IMG/VR virus record: IMGVR_UViG_3300009034_002371
Coordinates: 1 to 64,000 of that record
DNA from: a virus
DNA: 64,000 nt
Strand: one strand, 5' to 3'
Part shown: positions 9,026 through 17,855 of the stretch, piece by piece
How positions within the stretch are numbered: position 1 is the stretch's first letter
Layout of the letters: each line of letters starts with the position of its first letter
Notes under the pieces: model-generated
The model's database searches: none
What the model was told of the DNA's origin: nothing
Seen by the model: the letters and a program-made list of their open reading frames with translations, nothing else
Translations under genes and position numbers: made by a program

Positions 9026-12000
9026 ATGTTCGTTCCGAGAAAGGGTTTTGTCAGATACGGGAACAGAGTAACCATAGCTAGGGCTGGCACTTATCAGGAG
9101 GTGATTGGCACTACGGATGTTATTCTCGGCCCTCAAACTATGCAAAAACTTGCTGCTCTGGTTCCTGTAAGTGAGTATTCAGACAAGTATTTATACGTGA
9201 GAGCTAGGGCAGTTTCTGGGTATGAGAAATATGGGCCAAATGAGAACGGTGATGCTTTTGAGTGGCTGGAGTTGGCAAAAGCTTATCCCACCTTTGTCCG
9301 GGGTGGGATCTATAAGGACCATAATAATAAGGATCGCAGAGAGGCTGTTGGAATTGTAGTTGATGCCTGGCCCAATACTGATGAAGAGTTTGTTGAGGTC
9401 TTGATGGCTATTAACAAACAGAAGGCACCTAGGGAGGTTAAGCTAATAGAGTCCGGGAAGTTGACAGATGTCTCTATGGGGTGTGTAGTTGATGAGGCCA
9501 TATGCTCCGTTTGCGGTAACATTGCACGTGATGAGACTCAGTACTGCGATCATATTAGACAGGGTTTAAAGGGTCAGGTAATAGGTGGAGAGCCATGTTT
9601 TGAGTACAATAAAGGTGTCCGATTCTTTGAAGTCAGCTTGATAAGTCCCTGGAGCGAAGCTGCTGACCCCGCGGCTAAGATAAGGGAGACTATAGCTTCT
9701 AAAGTTGAGTTGGCTGGTTTCGAGGAGTGGATTGTAGATCACTCCGAATTGGACGAGACTATCCCCATTTTAAATAGGGAGGAGCGTGTAGGTATGGATT
9801 TCGTGTTTGGGCAGTTGGTGACTACTAGGGATGGTAGACGCGGGACTGTAACGGGTCAACAGGGCGAGGAAGTCACAGTTACGCTAGAGGGCTCCGGCGA
9901 TGAGCCTCTCCTGTTCCGTGCTGACTATTTAACTCCAATCGCCGTAGAGCCAAATAGTAAGGAGGTTGTAGAGATGGCGAAGGAAAAGGAAGCCGCCATG
10001 AGCCCTCGAGAAGCGCAAGGGGAAGGCCCTGAAGAGTATGATATGGAACATCCGTTCAGGGGCAATCCGATGCGTGGCCGATGGCATGGTGACTACGGCT
10101 CGCCCGGAGAAAAGTTTCAGCAGGATTTTGATCGTACTAATGTACCGTCGGATCCTGTTGACTTACGTGGGCAGCAGATGTCTAGTGAAAAGGAACGCGG
10201 TGACTACTTGCATAAGGGCTATACTGGTGATAAGGCAGAAGGGAAGGCTCCTATCGGTGCAAGTCGTCGCCGTCCTGTAACTGCTGCAGAGCTCGAGGAG
10301 CAGATGGATTACGCACTCGAACAGGCAGCAGATGCCGGTGTAGAGCTGGAAGAGGTTAAGGAGAAGGAGGCTAAGAGAACGGGTCTTTTTGACCGTGCGA
10401 AAGCTGTCTTCGGGATCGGCAAGGAAGCTGACTACACCGAGTATGATGAGGAAAACCCAGATAGGGGATCTATGATGCGTATGAGGGATCCGAGCGATGA
10501 CCAGTATAATTCGGCCTCGGAGTACTTTGATGCGCAGAAGGCTGAAGCTGATGCAAAGGATGCTGAGACTCGTACAGATATCGAAAGGCAGCGTCCTGTG
10601 ACCTATTCTAATACTCCAGAGGAGATTTCCAAGATAAGGTCAGTTTCTACAAAGACAGCAGGGGCTGAGGATGTAGATAAACTCGTGGATATGCTCAAGA
10701 AGGTCTTCAAGGAGGACGAGAAGAAGGTTACCGAGTTCGTCGATACCGTTCGTAAGTTGGATGAAGCAGATTTCGACGAACTGGCTAAGGCTCTCAAGGG
10801 CGTGAAGGAAGAAGAAGACAAAGAAGTTGAGAAAGCTAAGGACAAGGATAAAGAGGAAGAGCCAGAGGGTCCTCCAAAGAGACCAGAGGGTCCTCCAAAG
10901 AGACCAGAGGGTCCTCCAAAGAGACCAGAGGGTCTTCCAAAGAGACCAGAGGGTCTTCCTCCAGGTCGCCGTCCTGCACCTCCAACAGGTCCTCCAAAGA
11001 AACCGGTGGGTCTTCCAGGTGGTGCTCCAGGTGGTGCTCCTCCAAGACTCCCAGGTGCCCCTGGTCCTGGTCCTGGTGGTTTACCGATGGGCGATGTAAG
11101 AATGTATGCACGTCAGGCCATAGCTGCTAGAGAGCTTTCCAAGTTGGCAGCAACCCTTGGTCAGTGGGGTGATGAGGATCCTGTAGCACACGCCAAGAGG
11201 ATGGTGCTGCAGCAGATCTCTAGAGACCCAGCAACAGATCCTACTAGTATATTCTGGTTGGCTTCTGATGTCCGTGGCCTGGATGAAGAGCAGATGGGTC
11301 GGCTCGCTGGTGAGCTACACCTCGAAATCCCGGGTGTACACCCAAGAACAGCTTCGGTAGATTACGAGAGAATGACCAATGCTGAGATTTTGGGTGCATA
11401 CAAGGCTCTGGCAGCTAATGCAGTTTCTGATACTGCTCTAAAAGATGTTCTAACCGCTATGCTCCAGAGAGGCATTACATTGAAGGTAGCTGCAGAGCGG
11501 AAAGACGTCCTAAGATATATCTACGAGCGTATGACCAAGGACAATGTGCCCTATATTGAGGCTAGGAGGGAGGCTGATGTAAAGTTTGACATTATAAAGG
11601 ACAAACCCGATCAGCCTGGTACCCGCCCTCTAGGGTTTGGGCATGAAACTGAAGGTCCTGGTAGCTCGTCTGAGCTGGGCCATCAAGAGCCTAGTGACGG
11701 AAGACATCTCAGCCGCGGAACCCCAGGCGCAATGGGTGGTACACCTACCCCTTCCGGTGTTACGCCTAGGGAGTTTAACGAGCGGGTCCCGTATAGGAGT
11801 TCTGGTATGAGACGTGAAGCAGTTGACGGGGCGTTCCTAAATGATTATGACATAACCTATGGCACCAACACCCGTTGGGATGAGCGTGTCAAGACTATGT
11901 CAGAACAGGAGAACGCTACACAGAAGAGAGATTTCGCGGCAGAGCTGAGAGAAGCTCGGAAGCGGGAACTGGCGTCCAGAGGTGGCGAAGTAACTGCTGC

Positions 12001-13909
12001 TAGGTCTTTCTCAGAGTGGAAGTCCGCTCTAAAGAGGAAAGGTGCTCCCGCGAAGACCATTCGTAAGTTCGAGCACATTTGGAAATCGGCTCTCGATGAC
12101 GGCAAAGGCGAGGAATACGCAGCACGCGCTGCTATAGATTCGGTTCCGGCCCAGTATATCGAGAAACCTACCAAGGAGCATGGCCCCGAGAAGAAAGGCC
12201 CGATAAAGAAGTCCGATCTTCAGGCAACGCTGGTGGCTTATAAAGCCGGAGAGATTACCGACGCCGAGATACTCGAGATGCTGGTGGATGTTACAGATGA
12301 CGAGGCCACAGAGGCTGTTAGGACAGCAGCCGGTGCCGAGTACACAGGTCCCGAGATGCTTGGATCTGAGATAAAAGGTGCCCCTTCAGCTGATCTTGCT
12401 GTTGAGGAGACTAGGAAGCAGAAAAAGGATTTCCAGCAGGAGCTGAAAGAAGCAACGGGCGTCAAGCTCGGTCAGAGGCTCAGAGTGGCTGTAGGTGCCA
12501 GTGATGAAAGTCACCTCGCTGAGGTGATGGAAATCGTTACCGATAGCGATATAATCCACGTGGATTATGAGGACGGCATCCGTAACAGAGACGCTATAGA
12601 CCTTAAAGAGGGTCGCTCCAAAGTCTTTGGCCCTGTGCGTGTCTATACAAGACCAGAGATCCTAACGGTCAAGAAAGGTAACTGGATTGGTTACGGCGAT
12701 GGCGCTTCATGGAGCTTATATAACTTCCATCGCGAAAGTGGGAAGATAGCCGAGGTGAAGTTGGCCGAAGCAGATCCGGCAGAGATCGTTACGGACTTTC
12801 AACTGGCTGGGGAGGATGCAGTCCCCGAGTTCTTCGCTTCGAAGGCATATGGTGAAACTGTTCTCGAGAAGATGGAGGAACTGGAGACGCAGGGAGCACT
12901 CGATCCAGAAGAGGGTACAGGTGTTCCATCGGCAACTGAAGCCGCTCCTGGTGAGATAGCCGTTGGTGCTCGTGTAGTGATTGCTGAAGGTTGGATGCCC
13001 ACTGGTGAGGAGTCCGATGAGTTGGTCCACGACATCGTCCAGCTCCGAGACGAAGAGGTTGAAGGAGCAGTCGAGGCGGTTGATGATAGGACTGACGAGC
13101 TCCAGGTGGACTTTGGCGGCGATCGATCTATCATCCTCAGTACAGCTGAGGTAAGGTTAGCTCGGGATGCTAATGAGACAGGCACCGATGTCCGGTGGAC
13201 AGAGGAAAGTAGGGCTCAGGCTGAGCAAGAGAACAAGACACAACAGTCTGAGTTCGCAAAAGAGCAAGTGCTCTCCTCGTTCGGACCTGATTCTCAGAGA
13301 AGTACGCATCTTGCGGCAAAGACCGCTTCTAAGGTGGGCCAATTCGAGGAGCACACAGCGTTTATGAGCACCTTGGTAAGAGATGCAGGGTTGCGTGTTA
13401 AAGATGCACTTCCTCATGTAGTTCAGGCCTTCGAGATGACTGAAGAGGAGACTCAGGCATTTGTAGAGAGTGATGAGTATACGGAGGCTTTCGAAATGCC
13501 CTTGACTCCTAATAAAATGAATAGCGAACCTGAATTCGGTGCAGGTAAGGAAGTTACGCAGATGCGTGTGAAACTCGCCGGCATGAAGAAACGTCTCTGT
13601 GCCCGAATTGCCCAAGACATGTATAGCAGGGGCATGATTAAGGGCGTAACTGCGGATATGAGCGATGACGATATCCGGCAGGCACTTGACGATCAGATCG
13701 ATAGGCTGATGAAGATGGATGAGCAGGGTCTCTATGAGTTTGAAGAGGCTGTAAAATCGGCTTCAGACCCTGATGGAGTCGAGGCTCTCCGGAAACGATC
13801 AGCTAGGATTGGCCCAAGAGAGGGTACGCTGCAGCAGCCGCTGATAATGAGAGGTGCTAGCAAACCGGCATCGATGAACAGTCTGGATGATCCCGAGTTC
13901 TTCAAGTAA
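9026..13909 (+). CDS. Prohead-protease-like domain fused to a very long head protein
   Basis: 1627 residues; ATG with GGAGGG upstream. The first ~225 residues match the phage family found beside capsid genes: YGPNENGDAF, then IYKDHNNKD, LTDVSMGCVV, the zinc-like CSVCGN...CDHI set, and FFEVSLISPWSEAADPAA. The His of DHNN and the Ser of VSMG are candidate catalytic residues by analogy with prohead proteases. After it come charged Lys/Glu-rich segments, a proline-rich repeat (nt 10862-11090, PPKRPEG units followed by Gly/Pro), and several QRDFAxELREA / KKDFQQELKEA-like helical motifs that look internally duplicated (nt ~11925 and ~12420). Such fusions may be a protease plus scaffold. The order protease, scaffold, capsid fits the downstream genes. 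Confidence 0.7.
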   Translation: MFVPRKGFVRYGNRVTIARAGTYQEVIGTTDVILGPQTMQKLAALVPVSEYSDKYLYVRARAVSGYEKYGPNENGDAFEWLELAKAYPTFVRGGIYKDHNNKDRREAVGIVVDAWPNTDEEFVEVLMAINKQKAPREVKLIESGKLTDVSMGCVVDEAICSVCGNIARDETQYCDHIRQGLKGQVIGGEPCFEYNKGVRFFEVSLISPWSEAADPAAKIRETIASKVELAGFEEWIVDHSELDETIPILNREERVGMDFVFGQLVTTRDGRRGTVTGQQGEEVTVTLEGSGDEPLLFRADYLTPIAVEPNSKEVVEMAKEKEAAMSPREAQGEGPEEYDMEHPFRGNPMRGRWHGDYGSPGEKFQQDFDRTNVPSDPVDLRGQQMSSEKERGDYLHKGYTGDKAEGKAPIGASRRRPVTAAELEEQMDYALEQAADAGVELEEVKEKEAKRTGLFDRAKAVFGIGKEADYTEYDEENPDRGSMMRMRDPSDDQYNSASEYFDAQKAEADAKDAETRTDIERQRPVTYSNTPEEISKIRSVSTKTAGAEDVDKLVDMLKKVFKEDEKKVTEFVDTVRKLDEADFDELAKALKGVKEEEDKEVEKAKDKDKEEEPEGPPKRPEGPPKRPEGPPKRPEGLPKRPEGLPPGRRPAPPTGPPKKPVGLPGGAPGGAPPRLPGAPGPGPGGLPMGDVRMYARQAIAARELSKLAATLGQWGDEDPVAHAKRMVLQQISRDPATDPTSIFWLASDVRGLDEEQMGRLAGELHLEIPGVHPRTASVDYERMTNAEILGAYKALAANAVSDTALKDVLTAMLQRGITLKVAAERKDVLRYIYERMTKDNVPYIEARREADVKFDIIKDKPDQPGTRPLGFGHETEGPGSSSELGHQEPSDGRHLSRGTPGAMGGTPTPSGVTPREFNERVPYRSSGMRREAVDGAFLNDYDITYGTNTRWDERVKTMSEQENATQKRDFAAELREARKRELASRGGEVTAARSFSEWKSALKRKGAPAKTIRKFEHIWKSALDDGKGEEYAARAAIDSVPAQYIEKPTKEHGPEKKGPIKKSDLQATLVAYKAGEITDAEILEMLVDVTDDEATEAVRTAAGAEYTGPEMLGSEIKGAPSADLAVEETRKQKKDFQQELKEATGVKLGQRLRVAVGASDESHLAEVMEIVTDSDIIHVDYEDGIRNRDAIDLKEGRSKVFGPVRVYTRPEILTVKKGNWIGYGDGASWSLYNFHRESGKIAEVKLAEADPAEIVTDFQLAGEDAVPEFFASKAYGETVLEKMEELETQGALDPEEGTGVPSATEAAPGEIAVGARVVIAEGWMPTGEESDELVHDIVQLRDEEVEGAVEAVDDRTDELQVDFGGDRSIILSTAEVRLARDANETGTDVRWTEESRAQAEQENKTQQSEFAKEQVLSSFGPDSQRSTHLAAKTASKVGQFEEHTAFMSTLVRDAGLRVKDALPHVVQAFEMTEEETQAFVESDEYTEAFEMPLTPNKMNSEPEFGAGKEVTQMRVKLAGMKKRLCARIAQDMYSRGMIKGVTADMSDDDIRQALDDQIDRLMKMDEQGLYEFEEAVKSASDPDGVEALRKRSARIGPREGTLQQPLIMRGASKPASMNSLDDPEFFK
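10862..10965 (+). repeat. 21-bp tandem repeat encoding PPKRPEG
   Basis: About five in-frame 21-bp units encode PPKRPEG (the last ones LPKRPEG). The first three units are identical at the DNA level. They form a basic, proline-rich hinge inside the protease-like fusion. The reverse strand is also open here, a consequence of the repeat and not a second gene. Confidence 0.8.
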
Positions 13910-13930
13910 GTTCCACTGTGGGTTATTATG

Positions 13931-13970
13931 TAGATGATGTCTAATAAATCTATTTATTAGACATCATCTA
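13931..13970 (+). terminator. Perfect 18-bp stem-loop
   Basis: TAGATGATGTCTAATAAA is followed by a TCTA loop and its exact reverse complement. The hairpin fills most of the gap between the 9026 and 13986 genes and ends just before the GGAGG of the latter. It is AT-rich with no T-run after it, so an RNase III-type processing site or translational control element is as likely as a terminator. Confidence 0.55.
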
Positions 13971-13985
13971 TGGAGGTGCGGACAG

Positions 13986-15938
13986 GTGAAGCCGAGAGAA
14001 CTAGATGCGCTTGTAGCTGCTTTGTCTACTGACGTTATATATGGCCTACAGATTGAAAGGTCTGGTATAGGGCAGTATGTAGTTTCAGGTTGTCCTGATG
14101 ATTACAGGATTTATGTCAAGCAGCGTGCCCCCGCTCCTCTAGGTAAACAAGAGCTTACCAAAGTTGCTTCTCTTATCAAGGCTGAAGTTAACAGTTTCCT
14201 AGATGGTATTTTGCGTGTTGGAGATCAACTAGTTCGATATGCGCAGGATCCCGCACAGATTATTCAGTTGATAATGCGGTTCGCTCCTAATGCCGATTCG
14301 GTTGAGGAGTTGAAGGGTAATATTGAGGGTGCGATAGATACTGATACGCTATCGGAGGAGTTTATGCCACTTATACAATCTGCGTTTGAGTCGAAGGTGA
14401 GTGGCGATTGGACTTCTTTCTATCAGCTTACACAGGAGGTTGCACCCGAAGTTAGAATTCCCGCAATGCCTGGTGTAGAGTATGGTGCTGAAACTACCAT
14501 AACTACTGCTCCAACAGTAATGACTCCAGTGCCTGGCATGCCTATGCCTGCAAAGGGTTTAGCTCCTACGTCTCAAAAGTTAGTTCTGTCAGTAAACTCC
14601 ACTCCGATCCGCCTCATGAAACACGCACAGGATGAGGAATCTGAGTTTATCGAGCGGGTTATGCGGGGGACAGAACCTACGAAAGGGGAAGAGAAGGAAT
14701 ACGAGTATCTCGATTACTATACCCGGGGGGTTGAGCCGGGAAGTAGGGAGGAAACAGAGCTATTGATGAACTTTGATCCTCTTGAACCGCAGCTGCCTCC
14801 TGAAGAAAGACCTGAAACTGTCTTCGAGCGTCTCGAAATTGAGCCTCTTATGGAAACGCAAGAGGAGCAGGAATCTACTAGACGTGTTGAGGAGGAGCGA
14901 GAAGAGCACGCAGGGCGATTCCGTAAGGTCCTTGATGATATGCTTGAACGAGAAGTCATATCGGAGAGTCAGCGGGATTATTTATCAGGGGCCTCGGGGA
15001 TCTCTGAATGGGTTTATAGTACAGGTGCAAGCTCGGAAGCGGATATAGAGGGGGTCGTTAGTGAGTTAGCAAGCGGTAAACTATCGTCGGAAGTATGGCA
15101 ACTGCCCAAACACGAAACAGCGATGACTCCATATGCACCCGACGTTCCCGCTTGGTGGCGAGGTTTCTGGGGTATTGTAGGAGCACTACCCGAGTATAGA
15201 TACGATGAGTTGCGGGAGAGGTTAGAACTGAATACTGATATTAGGGAAGCAGCAGGGGAAGAGCTTTTTGTGGATGATTTGCATGATAAGCTCGGTGATA
15301 TTGGTGAGATATTTGATATAACTACCATCAGGGACCCGGATCAACGGGCTCTGGCCAGAAGCAGAGCTCGGCAAAAAGCGTTTGATGAGGTTTGGGCACC
15401 CTATGCTCTTCTACATGCATTTACGTTAGCTGGGATGCAGGGAGTGCGTGTTCATCAGAGAATGCTTGAGGGTTGGATGGAAGCTCACTTTCCACCTGAG
15501 TTTGTAAATAAGTTTAGAGAGACGGTACGACTTTCAAGTGGTGGGAATATGGAAGAAAGCTTTCCAGAGCTCGTGAAAGCTATTTACTGGTGGAGAGATC
15601 CGGCAGAGGGTATGGGGCATGGCACAGATCCTACAATGTGGGACCCAGAGTTTTTAGCTCAGGTACCTGAGACGTTGGAGGTAGATACGGAGCTTAAGCT
15701 CGGAGATGATCCTAAAACAGCTGTCGATATCGGTACCGTAACTGTGGACCACCCAGTATATAGAACGTATATACATAGGCCCAAAAGGCCGGAGAAACCA
15801 ATAGTTTATCAACCCGGAACTCTTAGACCAGATGATCCAAGAAATGTGGCCTTAGAGTTTCCAGAGAAAGGTGAGAGGGTAGAGGGTCCAGGGTTTGCTT
15901 CGGAGAGGCAGCGACGCTGGTGGTTCGCTGGACGTTAG
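13986..15938 (+). CDS. Head-region protein ending in SERQRRWWFA motif
   Basis: 650 residues; GTG start with GGAGGTG upstream. The N-terminal ~80 residues look folded (VISGC-like beta strands then helices). A Pro/Met-rich linker follows (PVPGMPMPAKG, nt ~14526), then a long acidic helical region with many Glu/Arg pairs, and a Trp-rich region (PAWWRGFWGIVG). The last residues are ASERQRRWWFAGR. This terminal motif matches the SPAQRRWYFA of the gene at 5613 and suggests both are handled by the same partner, for example the protease or capsid. A scaffolding or internal head protein is inferred from position between protease and capsid. Confidence 0.6.
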   Translation: MKPRELDALVAALSTDVIYGLQIERSGIGQYVVSGCPDDYRIYVKQRAPAPLGKQELTKVASLIKAEVNSFLDGILRVGDQLVRYAQDPAQIIQLIMRFAPNADSVEELKGNIEGAIDTDTLSEEFMPLIQSAFESKVSGDWTSFYQLTQEVAPEVRIPAMPGVEYGAETTITTAPTVMTPVPGMPMPAKGLAPTSQKLVLSVNSTPIRLMKHAQDEESEFIERVMRGTEPTKGEEKEYEYLDYYTRGVEPGSREETELLMNFDPLEPQLPPEERPETVFERLEIEPLMETQEEQESTRRVEEEREEHAGRFRKVLDDMLEREVISESQRDYLSGASGISEWVYSTGASSEADIEGVVSELASGKLSSEVWQLPKHETAMTPYAPDVPAWWRGFWGIVGALPEYRYDELRERLELNTDIREAAGEELFVDDLHDKLGDIGEIFDITTIRDPDQRALARSRARQKAFDEVWAPYALLHAFTLAGMQGVRVHQRMLEGWMEAHFPPEFVNKFRETVRLSSGGNMEESFPELVKAIYWWRDPAEGMGHGTDPTMWDPEFLAQVPETLEVDTELKLGDDPKTAVDIGTVTVDHPVYRTYIHRPKRPEKPIVYQPGTLRPDDPRNVALEFPEKGERVEGPGFASERQRRWWFAGR

Positions 15939-15961
15939 AGGAGAGGAGACATTCTAGAGAC

Positions 15962-15977
15962 GGACACTGCAGTGTCC
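15962..15977. promoter_or_regulatory. Perfect 16-bp palindrome
   Basis: GGACACTGCAGTGTCC is an uninterrupted palindrome in the 164-base leader ahead of the gene at 16103. It could be a dimeric repressor or activator site, or a hairpin in the mRNA. No promoter boxes are obvious next to it. Confidence 0.4.
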
Positions 15978-16014
15978 AAAAGAATTTCAAGCTTCCCTCA
16001 GATATGGGGGATAT

Positions 16015-16068
16015 GTCATATAGCTTATGAGGCGCAAGCCTACTACGAGTGGCGGGGGGTTATATGAC
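16015..16068 (+). promoter_or_regulatory. Candidate structured mRNA leader
   Basis: GTCATATAGC and GTTATATGAC pair over 10 positions (one G-T) and enclose a small hairpin AGGC-GCAA-GCCT with a GNRA-type loop. The structure ends about 20 bases before the strong AAGGAGG of the gene at 16103. It does not match a riboswitch class I can name. Confidence 0.35.
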
Positions 16069-16102
16069 GAAACGAATAACGTCACACAAGGAGGTATTAT
16101 TC

Positions 16103-16597
16103 ATGGGTGCTAAAATTCAATTCCTAGGTGGTTATCAGGATGGTACCATCGAGGTGAACCCAAATACAGATGCGTACGTACAGGGCCAGCCACTTAAAAT
16201 CAACACCGATGCACAACTGGAACTCTGTCTGTGCTACAGGGAAGGATACGACGATGGATATGCAGGGCTGGCAAAGGGATGGTCAGGATCAGCGGCTGTA
16301 GGCGACAGACGCTCAGACATCTACAACGGTAAGGCAACTTACTGGGCTGGGTTCAACCAGATTAGGTTAGATGCGACCGATCCGAGAAATCCCGACAACG
16401 ATGTTGTGCCGTTTGATACGGCGCCGATATATAACCCAGGCGATGATATCTATATCAACGTTTTGGGCTTCTTGACCAATGTTGGTCCCGCCGGACCCGC
16501 TGGTTACACAGCTGTCTGTGACAACGCTACGCCGATCGCGTATGTGGTCTCAGTCGGTGCTGAAGATGCATATCTGGTCATCAACCAGGTGAGATAA
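16103..16597 (+). CDS. Small capsid-associated protein (putative decoration or fibre)
   Basis: 164 residues. The ATG at 16103 has a strong AAGGAGG 8 nt upstream; in-frame starts at 16049 and 16064 are possible but less well supported. It begins MGAKIQFLGGYQDGTIEV and is rich in Gly, Asp and aromatic residues (YREGYDDGYAGLAKGW, YNPGDDIYINVLGFLTN), as expected of a secreted-like or virion beta protein, with no membrane segment. It stands immediately ahead of the major capsid gene, each with its own long leader and strong binding site, which points to a high-copy head protein. Identity as a decoration protein is inference. Confidence 0.55.
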   Translation: MGAKIQFLGGYQDGTIEVNPNTDAYVQGQPLKINTDAQLELCLCYREGYDDGYAGLAKGWSGSAAVGDRRSDIYNGKATYWAGFNQIRLDATDPRNPDNDVVPFDTAPIYNPGDDIYINVLGFLTNVGPAGPAGYTAVCDNATPIAYVVSVGAEDAYLVINQVR

Positions 16598-16619
16598 TCG
16601 GACGGCGCGGATCTTAACC

Positions 16620-16642
16620 GACGGGGCCTTCGGGCCCCCGTC
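16620..16642 (+). terminator. GC-rich hairpin with TTCG loop
   Basis: GACGGGGCC pairs with GGCCCCCGTC around a TTCG tetraloop, with one extra C bulged. It lies 22 bases after the stop of the 16103 gene. Only a weak T-bearing sequence (ATATCT) follows, so partial termination or 3'-end protection of the message is likely. Confidence 0.6.
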
Positions 16643-16781
16643 ATATCTAGAAGGAATGGAGTTATGAAAGTGCCGGAACATTGGATACCTTATTAAAACC
16701 GGCGCACTAATCTCAACGGGTGGATTCGTAGGGAATCTGCCACTAGCACTAATTTCTTAGTATTATGAGGAGGTAACTCAA
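16643..16781 (+). promoter_or_regulatory. Leader of the capsid gene with mini-ORF and hairpins
   Basis: This 139-base leader contains a possible 10-codon peptide (ATG at 16664, stop TAA ending 16696, MKVPEHWIPY, with AAGGA 8 nt upstream). It also holds imperfect stems (GTGCCGG with CCGGCGCAC) and an ACTAA-TTTC-TTAGT hairpin just before GAGGAGG. It may tune capsid translation. I cannot tell whether the mini-ORF is translated. Confidence 0.3.
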
Positions 16782-17780
16782 ATGCGTTATGCATCCGCCA
16801 CCGCAGAAGGTGGTTTAAGTCAAGCCGACCTCACTCAGATTTCGACAGCTGTTGCAAGAGGGCTGCAGTTGTCGGGAAGAGCTGGTCGAACGGTTGATAT
16901 GAATCCGGCCGAGAAAAGACGCAAAGAGTATATCAGCGGGATTCAGAAAGAAGCTGCTCTGGCCAGGGCATTAACGACCGAAGCGGGATTGAGAAAGATT
17001 GCGGCCAATATGGCCAATCCCGTGAGGTTTTATCTCGATTATAAAGGCATCTTCAGGAAGTTTGCTGTAGTTGAGCAAATACCTGACGGTGTGCCCATGA
17101 TCTACGACAGGGACTTTCCAGATGTCCCTGCCGTGAAAGTGGGCCCAGGTGGCGCTGCTGCCATGATCGAGATGATTGCACAGCGTGTTGAACTAGAACC
17201 TTTTGAAATAATAGCTCGTCCGAAGGTTCCATACCGCGAGCTATTCAACCGAAGGTTCCGCGCGCTAGATAGGGCAAAGGACAAGCTGATCTGGGGTATG
17301 GAGCTAAGAGAGGATCTCATCGGCTTCTCCCTGTTGGCTACTGCCTGGGCAGCGGGCCCAAATGCAGGTGTGGCCGTAGCAGGTGCCCTCACGAAAGCGG
17401 CACTTGCAGATGCCTTCGCTCAGATAGAGCGTTGGAGGTTACCGGTTGCATCCGTCCTGATGTCAGCCTACGGTACTCGTGACATTAGGAGCTGGGAATG
17501 GACGGTATTGGATCAGTTGGCCCTTCAAGAGATCCGAGAGACCGGTTATCTCGGAAATCTGTGGGGTGCTGACTTCTACGTCAGCGACCAGGTTCCATAC
17601 GGAACTATGTATATAATGACCACGCCGAAGTTCCTCGCCTGGATGCCGTTCCGACGTGATACTCAGGTGATTCCGGCAGACGATCCGGATAACACCTGGT
17701 TAGGGTTCGTCGGATATGAACTCCTGGGAATGACAGTATTCAATTCCCGTGGAGTTACCAGGCTGACCTTCACCGTCTAG
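16782..17780 (+). CDS. Major capsid protein (HK97-type fold expected)
   Basis: 332 residues; ATG with GAGGAGG upstream. The pattern matches a widespread phage capsid family: VPYRELFNRRFRALDRAKD in the centre, a region for the A domain with IERWRLPVASVLMSAYGTRDIRSW, then TGYLGNLWGADFYVSD, VPYGTMYIMTTPKFLAWMPF, IPADDPDNTWLGFVGYE and LGMTVFNSRGVTRL at the end. The order of helices and strands fits an HK97-like subunit. The first ~50 residues are polar and may be a removable delta region. It is followed by a strong hairpin at 17801-17831, consistent with a highly transcribed late gene. Confidence 0.85.
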   Translation: MRYASATAEGGLSQADLTQISTAVARGLQLSGRAGRTVDMNPAEKRRKEYISGIQKEAALARALTTEAGLRKIAANMANPVRFYLDYKGIFRKFAVVEQIPDGVPMIYDRDFPDVPAVKVGPGGAAAMIEMIAQRVELEPFEIIARPKVPYRELFNRRFRALDRAKDKLIWGMELREDLIGFSLLATAWAAGPNAGVAVAGALTKAALADAFAQIERWRLPVASVLMSAYGTRDIRSWEWTVLDQLALQEIRETGYLGNLWGADFYVSDQVPYGTMYIMTTPKFLAWMPFRRDTQVIPADDPDNTWLGFVGYELLGMTVFNSRGVTRLTFTV

Positions 17781-17800
17781 GTCATAGTCGCTGTTGAGCT

Positions 17801-17831
17801 GTTAAGGAGGTTCGGGAGGGGCCTCCTTAAC
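17801..17831 (+). terminator. Hairpin after the capsid gene
   Basis: GTTAAGGAGG pairs perfectly with CCTCCTTAAC across an 11-base loop. It lies 20 bases after the capsid stop codon, the expected place for a terminator or 3'-stabilising structure that separates abundant capsid message from the sigma-factor gene. The left arm resembles a ribosome binding site and would be sequestered. Confidence 0.65.
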
Positions 17832-17855
17832 TGTCTCCGTTGGTAGTGGTTTCTT

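Noticed and set aside
10836-11111. Open frames on the minus and other plus frames over the proline-rich repeat
   Set aside because: They arise because the 21-bp repeat has no stop in several frames; the gene at 9026 explains the region.
15951-16067. A possible 38-residue frame beginning with ATT after GGAGAGGAG and ending in ATGA overlap with an upstream start of the 16103 gene
   Set aside because: Spacing from the binding site is too short for most placements, the frame is short enough to be chance, and the palindrome and stem fit a leader better. Unlike the ATT start at 22371 there is no protein family support.
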